The translations under genes and the position numbers were made by a program. A stretch of 64,000 nt of DNA from NAT127 sp034717695. Its GTDB lineage: Bacteria; Pseudomonadota; Gammaproteobacteria; Pseudomonadales; Porticoccaceae. Positions 44,660 to 53,308 of the stretch are shown here, in pieces; positions within the stretch are counted from its first letter, which is position 1; every line of letters starts with the position of its first letter. The stretch covers positions 1 through 64,000 of the forward strand of contig JAYELS010000026.1 of the NCBI GenBank assembly GCA_034717695.1, in the 5' to 3' direction. The notes under the pieces were generated by a model. The model made no database searches. It was not told the DNA's origin and was given only the letters and a program-made list of their open reading frames with translations.

Positions 44660-44665
44660 TATACT
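44660..44665 (+). promoter_or_regulatory. -10 element (TATACT) for nadB
   Basis: A strong -10 hexamer 40 bases before the nadB start; the -35 (around 44637) is poor. It would start RNA near 44672, excluding the upstream ATG at 44669 as the nadB start. Confidence 0.45.
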
Positions 44666-44704
44666 ATCATGCCCGCCTTTCGGGACGAGACAGCGGCCCT
44701 CGCC

Positions 44705-46327
44705 ATGCACAAACCCCACCAGCACGACGTTCTTGTCATCGGCAGCGGTGCCGCCGGCGCCAGCCTGGCCCTGCGCCTGGCCGACGACTACCGGGTAGCG
44801 GTACTGAGCAAGGGGCCCCTCAACTCGGGTTCCACCTGGTACGCCCAGGGCGGTGTGGCGGCGGTGCTCGACGACGAGGACAGTATCGAGTCCCACATCC
44901 AGGACACCCTGATCGCCGGCGGCGGCCTGTGCCACGAGGACGCGGTGCGCTTCACCGTGGAGAACGGCCCGGGGGTGATCGACTGGCTGGTGAGGATCGG
45001 CATGGATTTCACCCGGGACGCAAGCACCGGAGACTTCCACCTCACCCGGGAGGGCGGCCACAGCCACCGCCGCATCCTCCACACCGCCGACGCCACCGGC
45101 AGGGCGGTGTCCAGCACCCTCATCGAGCGGATGCTGGAGCATCCCAACATCGAGGTGTTCGAGGACCACATCATCGTCGACCTGATCACCCAGGCGGACC
45201 ACAACAGCCGCAAGCTGCGCTGCAGCGGCGCCTATGTCCTCGACCGCGCCAACGACTGCGTGCGCACCTTCCAGGCCAAGTGCGTGGTGCTCGCCACCGG
45301 CGGCGCCGGCAAGGTGTACCTCTACAGCACCAGCCCCGATGGCGCCTCGGGGGACGGCATCGCCGCCGCCTGGCGCAAGGGCTGTCGGGTGGCCAACATG
45401 GAATTCAACCAGTTCCACCCCACCTGCCTGTTCCACCCCCAGGCGCGGGGCTTCCTCCTCACCGAGGCCCTGCGGGGCGAGGGCGCCTACCTGCGCCTGC
45501 CCAACAGCGAGCGCTTCATGCCGCGCTTCCACGAGCTGGCGGAACTGGCGCCCAGGGACATCGTCGCCCGGGCCATCGACCACGAGATGAAGCGCCTCGG
45601 CAGCGATTGCGTCTACCTCGATATCACCCACAAGAGCCCCGAGTTCATCCGCTCCCACTTCCCCACCATCGTCGACGAATGTCTCAAATACGGCATCGAC
45701 ATGACCCGCGATCAGGTGCCGGTGGTACCCGCCTCCCACTACACCTGCGGCGGCGTGCTCACCGACCTGCAGGGCCGCACCGACCTCAAGAACCTCTACG
45801 CGGTGGGGGAGACCGCCTCCACGGGCCTGCACGGCGCCAACCGCATGGCCAGCAACTCGCTGCTCGAATGCCTGGTCTTCGGCTGGTCCGCGTCCGAGCA
45901 CATCCGCCAGGTGATCGACACCATTCCCGCACCGGAGAGCGCCCCCCACTGGGACGAATCCCGGGTGACCCATTCGGACGAGGACGTGGTGATTTCCCAC
46001 AACTGGGACGAACTGCGACGCTTCATGTGGGACTACGTGGGCATCGTGCGGACCCGCAAGCGCCTTGAGCGGGCGGAGCACCGCATCAAGATGCTGATGC
46101 GGGAGATCCACGAGTACTACAGCAACTACAAGATCAGCCGCGACCTGATCGAGCTGCGCAACCTCGCCCTGGTGGCCCAGCTGATCATCCGCTCCGCCCA
46201 GCAGCGCAAGGAGAGCCGCGGCCTGCACTACACCCTCGATTACCCCGAGCAATCCCCCATCGCCCAGGACACCATCCTGGTGCCCATCAATTTCGCCGCC
46301 CAGGACATCATCGTCAGCCATCCCTGA
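44705..46327 (+). CDS. nadB: L-aspartate oxidase
   Basis: 540 residues; FAD enzyme starting NAD synthesis by oxidising aspartate to iminoaspartate. FAD motif VLVIGSGAAGASLAL (9-23), STWYAQGGVAAVL (about 53), HTADATGRAV (His, near 130), and EFNQFHPTCLF (about 240); C-terminal helical domain ends near DIIVSHP. ATG at 44705 is preferred to 44561 and 44669 by the -10 position. Divergent from algU; convergent with ygfX (14-bp overlap). Confidence 0.95.
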   Translation: MHKPHQHDVLVIGSGAAGASLALRLADDYRVAVLSKGPLNSGSTWYAQGGVAAVLDDEDSIESHIQDTLIAGGGLCHEDAVRFTVENGPGVIDWLVRIGMDFTRDASTGDFHLTREGGHSHRRILHTADATGRAVSSTLIERMLEHPNIEVFEDHIIVDLITQADHNSRKLRCSGAYVLDRANDCVRTFQAKCVVLATGGAGKVYLYSTSPDGASGDGIAAAWRKGCRVANMEFNQFHPTCLFHPQARGFLLTEALRGEGAYLRLPNSERFMPRFHELAELAPRDIVARAIDHEMKRLGSDCVYLDITHKSPEFIRSHFPTIVDECLKYGIDMTRDQVPVVPASHYTCGGVLTDLQGRTDLKNLYAVGETASTGLHGANRMASNSLLECLVFGWSASEHIRQVIDTIPAPESAPHWDESRVTHSDEDVVISHNWDELRRFMWDYVGIVRTRKRLERAEHRIKMLMREIHEYYSNYKISRDLIELRNLALVAQLIIRSAQQRKESRGLHYTLDYPEQSPIAQDTILVPINFAAQDIIVSHP

Positions 46328-46748
46328 GCCGCGCCCCGCGGCCCAGGTCCCGGGCAAGGCACTGCAGCTGCCGCCATTGCTCGGGCTCGTAGCCGTCCCC
46401 GAGCAGCACCAGGTCGCGGCGCCCGCGGTCCCATTCGAGACGCAGCACCAGCATCCGGGACGACAGATAGGCGAGGCGACAGGCCACGGGCAAGGCATCT
46501 CCCCCGGCGCTGTGCAGGGCGAACCGATCCCCATCGACCCGCAACCGCCAGCCCGTGCGGCGGTCAAGGCGCCGCCATTGCCAGAGGCAGTGCACGAGCA
46601 CCGCGCCGGCGAGGGCGGCCCACACCAGCCATCCGGTATTGGCGAACAGCAACAGCAGGGGAACGGCCCCGTGGCTCCCCAGCAGCAACAGGCGCTGGCC
46701 GGAGGACGGGGTGAGGGAAAACTCAGCGCACGCGGTGGCGGGTATCAC
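46314..46748 (-). CDS. ygfX: YgfX/CptA-family membrane protein
   Basis: About 144 residues from the likely GTG at 46748; start is uncertain because no ATG lies in frame after the sdhE-overlapping region. Shows the family plan: SLTPSSGQRLLLLGSHG, two hydrophobic helices (VPLLLLFANTGWLVWAALAGAVLVHCL), then a soluble beta domain. YgfX is the partner of SdhE; reported as a toxin-like membrane protein in E. coli. Overlaps sdhE by 26 bp. Confidence 0.72.
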   Translation of the reverse strand: MIPATACAEFSLTPSSGQRLLLLGSHGAVPLLLLFANTGWLVWAALAGAVLVHCLWQWRRLDRRTGWRLRVDGDRFALHSAGGDALPVACRLAYLSSRMLVLRLEWDRGRRDLVLLGDGYEPEQWRQLQCLARDLGRGARLRDG

Positions 46749-46968
46749 GGACGATGCGCACGATCTTGAGGAGCTCCGGATCCTCCGGGTCCTGGCGGCG
46801 CAGGAACCAGCCGAACAAATCCTGATCCTCGCAGTCCAGCAGGCGGTGGTAGCGCGCCTGATCCTCGGCATCCAGCTCCGGATAGATCTGCTCGATGAAC
46901 GGCAGCAGGATCAGATCCAGCTCCAGCATGCCCCGGCGGCTTGCCCAGAAAAGGCGGTTCTTGTCCAT
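46723..46968 (-). CDS. sdhE: Succinate dehydrogenase FAD assembly factor SdhE
   Basis: 81 residues, the normal size. SRRGMLELDLILLPF (10-24, the RGxxE motif) is the flavinylation signature. Helps attach FAD to SdhA/FrdA. Divergent from ygfZ by 99 bp, as in E. coli. Confidence 0.93.
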   Translation of the reverse strand: MDKNRLFWASRRGMLELDLILLPFIEQIYPELDAEDQARYHRLLDCEDQDLFGWFLRRQDPEDPELLKIVRIVRDTRHRVR

Positions 46969-47066
46969 GGTGAAATCCAGCGCGACAGTGAGCCGGCATT
47001 ATAGTGGAACGCCCCCGCGTAACTCACTACCATAGGGCCAACCACCCCCACCCATCCCGGAACCCC

Positions 47067-48089
47067 ATGACAGACTGGACAGAATTCCTGCAACGGCAGG
47101 GTGCCCGAATGGCCGCCGACGGCACCGTCGCCAGCTTTGGTGAAACCCCCGGCGATTACCCCCGCCTCGCCGCCGCCAACCTGCTGTTCGCCCTCGACGA
47201 TCGCGGCCTGGTCAGCCTCGAGGGCCCCGACACCGACAAGCTGCTCCAGGGCCAGCTCACCTGCGACATGGCCGCGATCACCGCCGACCAACCGGGCAGC
47301 GGCGCCCTCTGCACCCCCAAGGGGCGGATGCTCGCCAACGTCACCCTCTACCGGGCCGGCGAGCAAACCCGGCTGGTGAGCCACCGCGCCCTGGCCCAGA
47401 GCCTCCTCGACACCCTGAAAAAGTACGCGGTGTTCTACAAAACCCGCCTCGCGGACGCCAGCGGCGCCGTTCGGGTGCTGGGGATCGCCGGCCCCGACGC
47501 CAGCACCCTGGCGGCCGAACAGTGCGCCGGGGCACCCGGCGAGTGCGATTTGGTGGCGCTCTCCCCGGGGCGAGCGCTCCTGGTGGTGGCGGTGGACCGG
47601 GCAGAGGCGGTGTGGACCCGACTCGCGGCACGGGCGACACCCGCGGGCGTGCCCCTCTGGACACTGCTCGCCATCCGCGACGGCCAGGGGGAAGTGGGCC
47701 CCGAAACCCTGGAAGAATTCATCCCCCAGATGCTCAACCTCCAGCACACCGGCGCGGTGAGCTTCCGCAAGGGTTGCTACACCGGCCAGGAGATCGTCGC
47801 CCGCATGCAGTACCTGGGCAAGCTCAAGCGGCGCATGTACCGGCTCGCCATCCCCACCGCCGATGTCCCTGCCCCCGGGGCGGAGATTGTCGTCGCGGCG
47901 GGTGGCGCGAATGTCGGTCATGTAGTGATGGCCGCGCCCTCCACCGGCGAGAGCGGCGAATTGCTGGCGGTGCTCACCGCCGAGGCCGCGGCGGCGGACA
48001 GCCTGGTGATCGCCGGGCGACCGACACCCATCCGGGTGCTGCCCCTGCCCTATGACGACGCGCTGAACCCGCAAGACGCCGGTGGATAA
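47067..48089 (+). CDS. ygfZ: tRNA-modifying/Fe-S repair protein YgfZ (folate-binding)
   Basis: 340 residues, GcvT-like fold. Signature KGCYTGQEIVARMQYLG (about 234-250) with the reactive cysteine. Tetrahydrofolate-dependent factor for some Fe-S enzymes such as MiaB. ATG at 47067 is used; the frame is open 63 bases upstream without a ribosome site. Overlaps the next gene by 8 bp. Confidence 0.93.
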   Translation: MTDWTEFLQRQGARMAADGTVASFGETPGDYPRLAAANLLFALDDRGLVSLEGPDTDKLLQGQLTCDMAAITADQPGSGALCTPKGRMLANVTLYRAGEQTRLVSHRALAQSLLDTLKKYAVFYKTRLADASGAVRVLGIAGPDASTLAAEQCAGAPGECDLVALSPGRALLVVAVDRAEAVWTRLAARATPAGVPLWTLLAIRDGQGEVGPETLEEFIPQMLNLQHTGAVSFRKGCYTGQEIVARMQYLGKLKRRMYRLAIPTADVPAPGAEIVVAAGGANVGHVVMAAPSTGESGELLAVLTAEAAAADSLVIAGRPTPIRVLPLPYDDALNPQDAGG

Positions 48090-48474
48090 CTGGATCCCCT
48101 TGCTCGGCGCCCTGTCGCTGCTCGCCTTCGTCGCCAGTCTCGCCGCCCTGCCCTGGCTGGTGGCGCTGATTCCCGAGGATTACTTCCTGCACCAGCGCCG
48201 CACGCCAGCCGCCTGGAAGGATGCCCATCCGGCACTGCGCCTCCTGATGATCGGCGCCAAGAACCTGCTGGGCCTGGTGCTGTTGCTGGGTGGCATCCTG
48301 ATGCTGTTCATCCCCGGGCAGGGCCTGCTCACCATCGCCATGGGCCTGCTGCTGATGGACTACCCGGGCAAGTACCGGCTGGAACGCCGCCTGGTGGCGA
48401 TTCCGGCCATCCACCGGGGGCTCAACTGGCTGCGGCGCCGCCGCGGCGCGCCGCCCCTGCGCACCGAACACTGA
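48082..48474 (+). CDS. Small PGPGW-type transmembrane protein
   Basis: 130 residues starting at GTG inside the ygfZ 3' end. Membrane segments at about 5-29 and 60-90, with FIPGQGLLTIAMGLLLMDYPGK carrying the PGxG/YPGK feature of the PGPGW family, then a basic C-terminal tail (LNWLRRRRG). Function unknown. Its stop codon lies within a 7-bp repeat. Confidence 0.75.
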   Translation: MDNWIPLLGALSLLAFVASLAALPWLVALIPEDYFLHQRRTPAAWKDAHPALRLLMIGAKNLLGLVLLLGGILMLFIPGQGLLTIAMGLLLMDYPGKYRLERRLVAIPAIHRGLNWLRRRRGAPPLRTEH

Positions 48475-48482
48475 ACACCGAA
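48462..48482. repeat. Three-copy heptamer CACCGAA/CACTGAA at the end of the PGPGW gene
   Basis: CACCGAA, CACTGAA, CACCGAA in tandem, spanning the stop codon. On the other strand the unit is TTCGGTG/TTCAGTG, close to the TTCAGGT phase of the 12.15-kb array. Confidence 0.65.
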
Positions 48483-48592
48483 CGGCCATCCCGCTGCAAG
48501 AAAACTGACCTTCCACCGTCATATTCCACCGCTAAGGTTGGGCGGGCCACGGGCTCCCGTCCGAAGCCCGACAACCTGTAGCGGAGTGCGCC

Positions 48593-50209
48593 ATGAAAAC
48601 CAAGCCCCTTGCCAAGACACTGCTGATCACCGCCCTGGCGAGCGCCATCGGCGCCGCCAACGCCGCCCCTTCCCCGGGTGCAAACGGCCGGAACCCCGCC
48701 ACCGTCGACCTGACGCCCATCGGCAGCTACGCCACCGGCTTTTTTGACGAAGGCGCCGCCGAGATCGTCGCCCACGACCCCGCCACCCAAAACCTCTACG
48801 TGGTCAACGCCCAGGCCTCGGTGGTCGAGGTGCTCAACATCCGCAACCCGGCCGCCCCCGCCAAGGCCAATGAACTGGATGTAACCCAACAGCTGCCCGG
48901 CGCCGGCGGCATCAACAGCGTGGCGGTCAAGAATGGCCTGGTGGCCATCGCAGTCGAGAACGACGACAAGCAGGCCAACGGCTGGATTGCGTTCTACAGC
49001 ACCCGGGGCCAGTACCTCGGCAGCGTGGAGGCCGGCGCGCTCCCCGACATGGTCACCTTCACCCCCGATGGGCGCCATGTATTGAGCGCCAACGAGGGCG
49101 AACCCAACGGCGATTACAGCGTCGACCCCGAAGGCTCGGTCACCATCGTCACCCTGGCGGCGGGCCGCGCGCGCACGGATATCGGCCGCGCCCGGGTATC
49201 GACCGCCAGCTTTCCGGCCACCGTACACCCCGACGTGCGCATCACCGGCCCCCTCGGCACCACCGTGCCACAGGATCTCGAGCCGGAGTACATCACCACC
49301 TCCGCCGATTCGAAAACCGCCTGGGTGAGCCTGCAGGAGAACAATGCCCTGGCCATCGTCGACATCCGCTCGGCCACGGTCCTGGACGTGGTCCCCCTCG
49401 GCGCGAAGGATCACAGCCTCGCCGGCAACGGCATCGACGCCAGCGACCGGGACGGCGCCATCAATATCCAGCCCTGGCCGGTGAAGGGTCTCTACATGCC
49501 GGACGCCATCGCCGCCTACGTTTATCGGGGGATGACCTATGTGGTGAGCGCCAACGAGGGCGACGCCCGTGAATACGGCGACTACGTGGATGTCAGCCGC
49601 GTCAAGGATCTGACCCTCGACCACACCGCCTTCCCCGACCGCGCCACCCTCCGGGCCGACGCCAACCTCGGCCGGCTCAATGTGATCAACACCGAAGGAG
49701 ATATCGACGACGACGGCGATTTCGACGAACTGTACAGCTACGGTGCTCGCTCCATCAGCATCTGGAACGCCAAGGGCAGCCAGGTGTACGACTCGGGGGA
49801 TACCCTGGAGCAACTGACCGCCGCCCGCTATCCGGATCGCTTCAACGCCTCCAACACCAACAACAGCTTCGACAACCGCAGCGACGACAAGGGCCCGGAG
49901 CCGGAAGGGCTCGCCATCGGCACCCTCAAGGGCCGCCAGTACGCCTTTGTCGGCCTCGAGCGCACCGGGGGCATCATGGTGTTCGACATCACCAATCCCG
50001 CCGCCACCCGCCCGGTCAGCTACGTCAACAACCGGGATTTCACCCAATCCCCGGATATTGACGGCGCCGCCAACCCCGCCGCCGGGGATCTTGGCCCTGA
50101 GGGACTGATCTTCATCGACGCCAAGGATTCCCCGAACCGCAAGCCCCTGCTGGTGGTGGGCAACGAAATCAGCGGCACCACCACGGTTTATCAGGTGGTC
50201 ACAAAATAA
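48593..50209 (+). CDS. Secreted choice-of-anchor I family protein
   Basis: 538 residues with signal peptide (LAKTLLITALASAIGAANAA, cleavage near 25). The body is a beta-propeller-like domain with repeats such as AEIVAHDPATQNLYVVNAQASVVEVLNI, LSANEGEPNGDYSVDPEGSVT and VVSANEGDAREYGDYVD, and an acidic calcium-type loop DIDDDGDFDE (near 370). The family carries varied or no anchors; some are phosphatase or nuclease-linked. Own ribosome site (AGCGGAG) and terminator: a single-gene unit. Probably periplasmic or extracellular; substrate unknown. Confidence 0.82.
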   Translation: MKTKPLAKTLLITALASAIGAANAAPSPGANGRNPATVDLTPIGSYATGFFDEGAAEIVAHDPATQNLYVVNAQASVVEVLNIRNPAAPAKANELDVTQQLPGAGGINSVAVKNGLVAIAVENDDKQANGWIAFYSTRGQYLGSVEAGALPDMVTFTPDGRHVLSANEGEPNGDYSVDPEGSVTIVTLAAGRARTDIGRARVSTASFPATVHPDVRITGPLGTTVPQDLEPEYITTSADSKTAWVSLQENNALAIVDIRSATVLDVVPLGAKDHSLAGNGIDASDRDGAINIQPWPVKGLYMPDAIAAYVYRGMTYVVSANEGDAREYGDYVDVSRVKDLTLDHTAFPDRATLRADANLGRLNVINTEGDIDDDGDFDELYSYGARSISIWNAKGSQVYDSGDTLEQLTAARYPDRFNASNTNNSFDNRSDDKGPEPEGLAIGTLKGRQYAFVGLERTGGIMVFDITNPAATRPVSYVNNRDFTQSPDIDGAANPAAGDLGPEGLIFIDAKDSPNRKPLLVVGNEISGTTTVYQVVTK

Positions 50210-50238
50210 CGACCGCGACACCATAAGAGCCTGACATT

Positions 50239-50266
50239 GGCCCCCGGCGACCCCGGGGGCCTTTTT
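50239..50266 (+). terminator. Rho-independent terminator after the choice-of-anchor I gene
   Basis: GGCCCCCGG and CCGGGGGCC pair around a short loop, followed by TTTTTG. Confidence 0.9.
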
Positions 50267-50285
50267 GTTCACCGCAACCGGCGAG

Positions 50286-50690
50286 TCACCGGGGACCCAC
50301 CTGCATGAAGGGATTGTGGGCCACCTCCCACAGGTAGCCATCGGGGTCGGCGAAATAGCCGGCATAGCCGCCCCAGAATACCTTTTGTCCCGGCTTTATC
50401 AGCGTCGCGCCGGCGGCGACGGCCTGGGCGATCAGGGCGTCCACCGCCGCCTCGCTGTCGAGGTTGTGGGCCAGGGTGAAGCCGGCAAAGCCCTCCCCTT
50501 CCGGATCGACACCGGCATCCGCCGCAAGGTCTTCCCGGCCAAACAGCCCCAGCCAGGTACCGTCAAGGGTAAAGAACGCCACCTCCGGCGGCGACTCCCG
50601 GCGCGGCAGGCCAAGGCCCTTACCGTAAAATGCCACGGACCGGGCCAGATCCCTGACGCCGAGGGTGATCATGCTGATTCGGGGTTTCAT
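50286..50690 (-). CDS. VOC-family (glyoxalase/bleomycin-resistance fold) protein
   Basis: 134 residues. Two beta-alpha-beta-beta-beta modules: RISMITLGVRDLARSVAFYGKGLGLP at the start and FWGGYAGYFADPDGYLWEVAHNP near the end. The metal ligands of glyoxalase I are not all obvious; E/H at the end (LWEVAHN) could be one. Metal-dependent small enzyme or binding protein, substrate unknown. Confidence 0.82.
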   Translation of the reverse strand: MKPRISMITLGVRDLARSVAFYGKGLGLPRRESPPEVAFFTLDGTWLGLFGREDLAADAGVDPEGEGFAGFTLAHNLDSEAAVDALIAQAVAAGATLIKPGQKVFWGGYAGYFADPDGYLWEVAHNPFMQVGPR

Positions 50691-50703
50691 TCAGGTCTCC
50701 TGG

Positions 50704-51363
50704 TCAACGCCAATCGAGAATCGCAAGGCCCAGCAGGCTCACACCCACGACCATCATGGCGATGCTCGCCAGGCGGATGAAGATGCCGTCGATAGCCGCG
50801 GGGATACGCTGCCCGAGGCGCCAGGCGAGCACCGCGTATGCGGATTTCACGCCGCCCACCGCCACGGCCGCGATCAGCAGGATCCACAGGGTATCGCCGG
50901 GGGACAGGGCCGCCAGATCGACAAATGCCGGCAGGAACCCCAGATAAAACAGCATCGCCTTGTGGTCGGCGAGGGTGACCATGAATCCCGCCCCAAGGCT
51001 CGATGCCCGGGACGGGGCAGCCACCTCCTTGGCGCGGCGGGCGCCGACCCCGGATCGCCAGGTGGTGATGCCAAGCCACAACAGATACAGGCCCCCGAGG
51101 CACTTCACCCACCCGAAGAATTCCCCCATGGCATCGGCAACGACCGCAAGCCCCACCACCGCGAGGAGGATGAACAGCAGGTCGGCGAGCACGATGCCCA
51201 GCGCCACCGCCAGTCCCTGCCAAAGGCCAGCGGCAGTGGCGCGACTGACCACCGTCAGCACGCTGAGACTCGGCATCGCCGCCATCACCGCCATGGCGAC
51301 AAACATGGCGGCCATTTCCCCGATACCGATACCGGGGCCTGCATCCAGGATGGGCACGGCCAT
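50704..51363 (-). CDS. LysE-family amino acid/metabolite exporter
   Basis: 219 residues, about six membrane segments; N-terminal AMPSLSVLTVVSRATAAGLWQG and LGGLYLLWLGITTW fit the LysE/RhtB superfamily. ATG at 51363 overlaps the stop of the TetR gene (ATGA), so they are translationally coupled. Exported compound unknown. Confidence 0.85.
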   Translation of the reverse strand: MAVPILDAGPGIGIGEMAAMFVAMAVMAAMPSLSVLTVVSRATAAGLWQGLAVALGIVLADLLFILLAVVGLAVVADAMGEFFGWVKCLGGLYLLWLGITTWRSGVGARRAKEVAAPSRASSLGAGFMVTLADHKAMLFYLGFLPAFVDLAALSPGDTLWILLIAAVAVGGVKSAYAVLAWRLGQRIPAAIDGIFIRLASIAMMVVGVSLLGLAILDWR

Positions 51364-51998
51364 CACCGCGCGTCCCAAGGCCCAGCGCCAGCGAACAGCA
51401 GCCGAATGTAATTGCGGTATTGGCGAATGAGCCGCACCAGCGCCATCTTGTCCCGAAACACCCGGGACAGAATGATGCCACCCTCGATCACCGCGCTCAG
51501 CATGTCCGCCAGTTCATCGAGGGAAATCTCCTCGCCGGCGGGATGGTGGGCGGTCACTCGCTCCAGCTGATCGCGAAACGACTGTCGCCAGCGCAGCATG
51601 CTCTCGGCAATCAGCGCCTTCACGGTGTCATCCATCTGCTGGCTCTCGTAGGTGAAGGACGCCACCAGGCAACCGGGGTGCACGTCCTCGAGATTTTCCA
51701 TGGTTTCCGCCAGCAGATTGAGAAACAGCAAATACTGCTGGAGCGGGTCCTCGGTGAGTTCGGCGGCGCGGGCGGCGAGGCCGTCGAAGAGCTTCGCGTC
51801 CTCCTCCAGATAGCGCTCGACGAGGGCCCGGGCCAATTCCCCCTTGCCGGCAAAGTGGTAGAAAAACCCGCCCTTGGTGATATGGGCCCCGTCCAGAATG
51901 TCGTCGATGGAGGTGGCGGAAAATCCCTTTTGCAGGATGATGGCCTCCGATACCTGAAGGATTTTCTCTCGCCTGTCCTCGCCGCGCTGGGTCTTCAT
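51363..51998 (-). CDS. TetR-family regulator of the LysE exporter gene
   Basis: 211 residues. HTH at about 22-48 (ATSIDDILDGAHITKGGFFYHFAGK), the NemR/AcrR-like subclass with GGFFYHF. ATG at 51998 has AGGGA 9 nt upstream; the next ATG (52007) is too close to that site. A perfect 19-bp palindrome lies just upstream, so autoregulation and induction of the exporter is likely. Confidence 0.88.
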   Translation of the reverse strand: MKTQRGEDRREKILQVSEAIILQKGFSATSIDDILDGAHITKGGFFYHFAGKGELARALVERYLEEDAKLFDGLAARAAELTEDPLQQYLLFLNLLAETMENLEDVHPGCLVASFTYESQQMDDTVKALIAESMLRWRQSFRDQLERVTAHHPAGEEISLDELADMLSAVIEGGIILSRVFRDKMALVRLIRQYRNYIRLLFAGAGPWDAR

Positions 51999-52018
51999 GT
52001 CGTGCATTCCCTGTAATA

Positions 52019-52037
52019 ACTGTACCGCCGGTACAGT
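52019..52037. promoter_or_regulatory. Perfect 19-bp operator for the LysE/TetR unit
   Basis: ACTGTACCG-C-CGGTACAGT is a perfect inverted repeat with a one-base centre, 21 bp upstream of the TetR start codon. Position and symmetry are those of a TetR operator. Confidence 0.75.
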
Positions 52038-52246
52038 ATTGCCCGCCCGCACCCCAGGGCACTTGCGGAAACGCCCCCATCGCAAGGCACAGCAGATTGA
52101 TTTGAAAGAAAAAATAAAGTCAGTCGAAAAGTACCCGCGGTCCACTGCGTTTATCCCGTCCCGGGATTAAAGTCTCCACCAACCGCGCGGTCAACCCGAT
52201 CATCCGAGACAACCCACTGTCGACTAACGTCGCCCAGGAGCCAGCC

Positions 52247-53194
52247 ATGAACCCACGCACCCTGCAGCTTGCCAACCAGATTCGCCGCGGCAATTTCCTC
52301 ACCGACGGCGGCCTCGAAACCGACCTGATTTTCAACCACGGCATCGACCTGCCCTGCTTTGCCTCCTTCGACCTGCTGTCCACCGACTGGGGGCAAGGCC
52401 TGCTGCGCGATTATTACCGCGCCTACCTCGACCTCGCCGCGCGCCACCGCGCCGGATTCATTCTCGAAAGTCCCACCTGGCGGGCGAACCGGGATTGGGG
52501 CGCCAAACTCGGCTACGACGCCGACCAGCTCGCCCGCATCAACCGCGAGGCCATCGACTTATTGCGGGATATTCGCGACCAGCACCGCGCCAGCGCCGAA
52601 CTGCCGGTGCTCATCAGCGGCAACATCGGGCCCCGGGGCGATGGCTACGTCGCCGACAACTCCATGAGCGCGGAGGAGGCGCGGGCCTACCACAGCCACC
52701 AATTGGCGGCATTCGCCGCCAGCACCGCCGAAATGGTGAGCGCCTTCACCCTCAACTACAGCGCCGAGGCCCTGGGCATTACCCGCGCAGCCATGGACTT
52801 CGACTTGCCCCTGGTGATTGCCTTTACCGTGGAAACCGACGGCCACCTGCCCACCGGCCAGAGCCTCGGCGATGCCATCGAGGAGCTGGACGACGCCACC
52901 GGCGGCTACCCGCTGTATTACATGATCAACTGCGCCCACCCCAGTCACTTCGAGCAGCGCCTCGCCGGTGACGGTGCCTGGCGCTCGCGGATCGAGGGGG
53001 TGCGCGGCAATGCCTCGAAGTGCAGCCACGCCGAACTCGACGGGGCGGAAGTACTGGACGACGGCAACCCGGCGGAATTTGGCGACGACTATCGGCGCCT
53101 GCAACGGCTGCTGCCCAATCTGCGGGTTTTCGGTGGCTGCTGCGGCACCGACCTGCGCCACGTCAGCCGCATTGCCGAAGCCTGCCTTGCCTGA
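52247..53194 (+). CDS. Homocysteine S-methyltransferase family protein
   Basis: 315 residues, zinc-dependent methyltransferase fold: FLTDGGLETDLI near 17, zinc cysteine in MINCAHP (about 226), and the CC pair in GGCCGTD (about 300). Uses a methyl donor (for example S-methylmethionine or a betaine) to methylate homocysteine or a related thiol. AGGAG precedes ATG. No folate- or B12-domain, so not MetH/MetE. Divergent from the TetR gene by about 250 bp. Donor unknown. Confidence 0.82.
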   Translation: MNPRTLQLANQIRRGNFLTDGGLETDLIFNHGIDLPCFASFDLLSTDWGQGLLRDYYRAYLDLAARHRAGFILESPTWRANRDWGAKLGYDADQLARINREAIDLLRDIRDQHRASAELPVLISGNIGPRGDGYVADNSMSAEEARAYHSHQLAAFAASTAEMVSAFTLNYSAEALGITRAAMDFDLPLVIAFTVETDGHLPTGQSLGDAIEELDDATGGYPLYYMINCAHPSHFEQRLAGDGAWRSRIEGVRGNASKCSHAELDGAEVLDDGNPAEFGDDYRRLQRLLPNLRVFGGCCGTDLRHVSRIAEACLA

Positions 53195-53308
53195 GGGGCA
53201 CGGCGCCCAATGGAATGGACGGTGTCGTGGAGCAGAATGCCGGGGGCAGGGCACCGGCCCGCGGGGGCCCGATCGACACCCCGGCGGCGGTGGATAACGG
53301 CGGCCCCG

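Noticed and set aside
44648..46567. 639-codon open frame opposite nadB
   Set aside because: Antisense to a complete L-aspartate oxidase; repetitive Gly/Val/His composition.
48520..48592. Possible Pho box before the choice-of-anchor I gene
   Set aside because: Only one CNGTCAT-like half (CCGTCAT); the required second repeat is not present.
52149..52171. Hairpin ATCCCG-TCC-CGGGAT before the homocysteine methyltransferase gene, considered as a riboswitch
   Set aside because: The stem is only 6 bp and no SAM or SAH riboswitch core sequence is visible; left out as unsupported.
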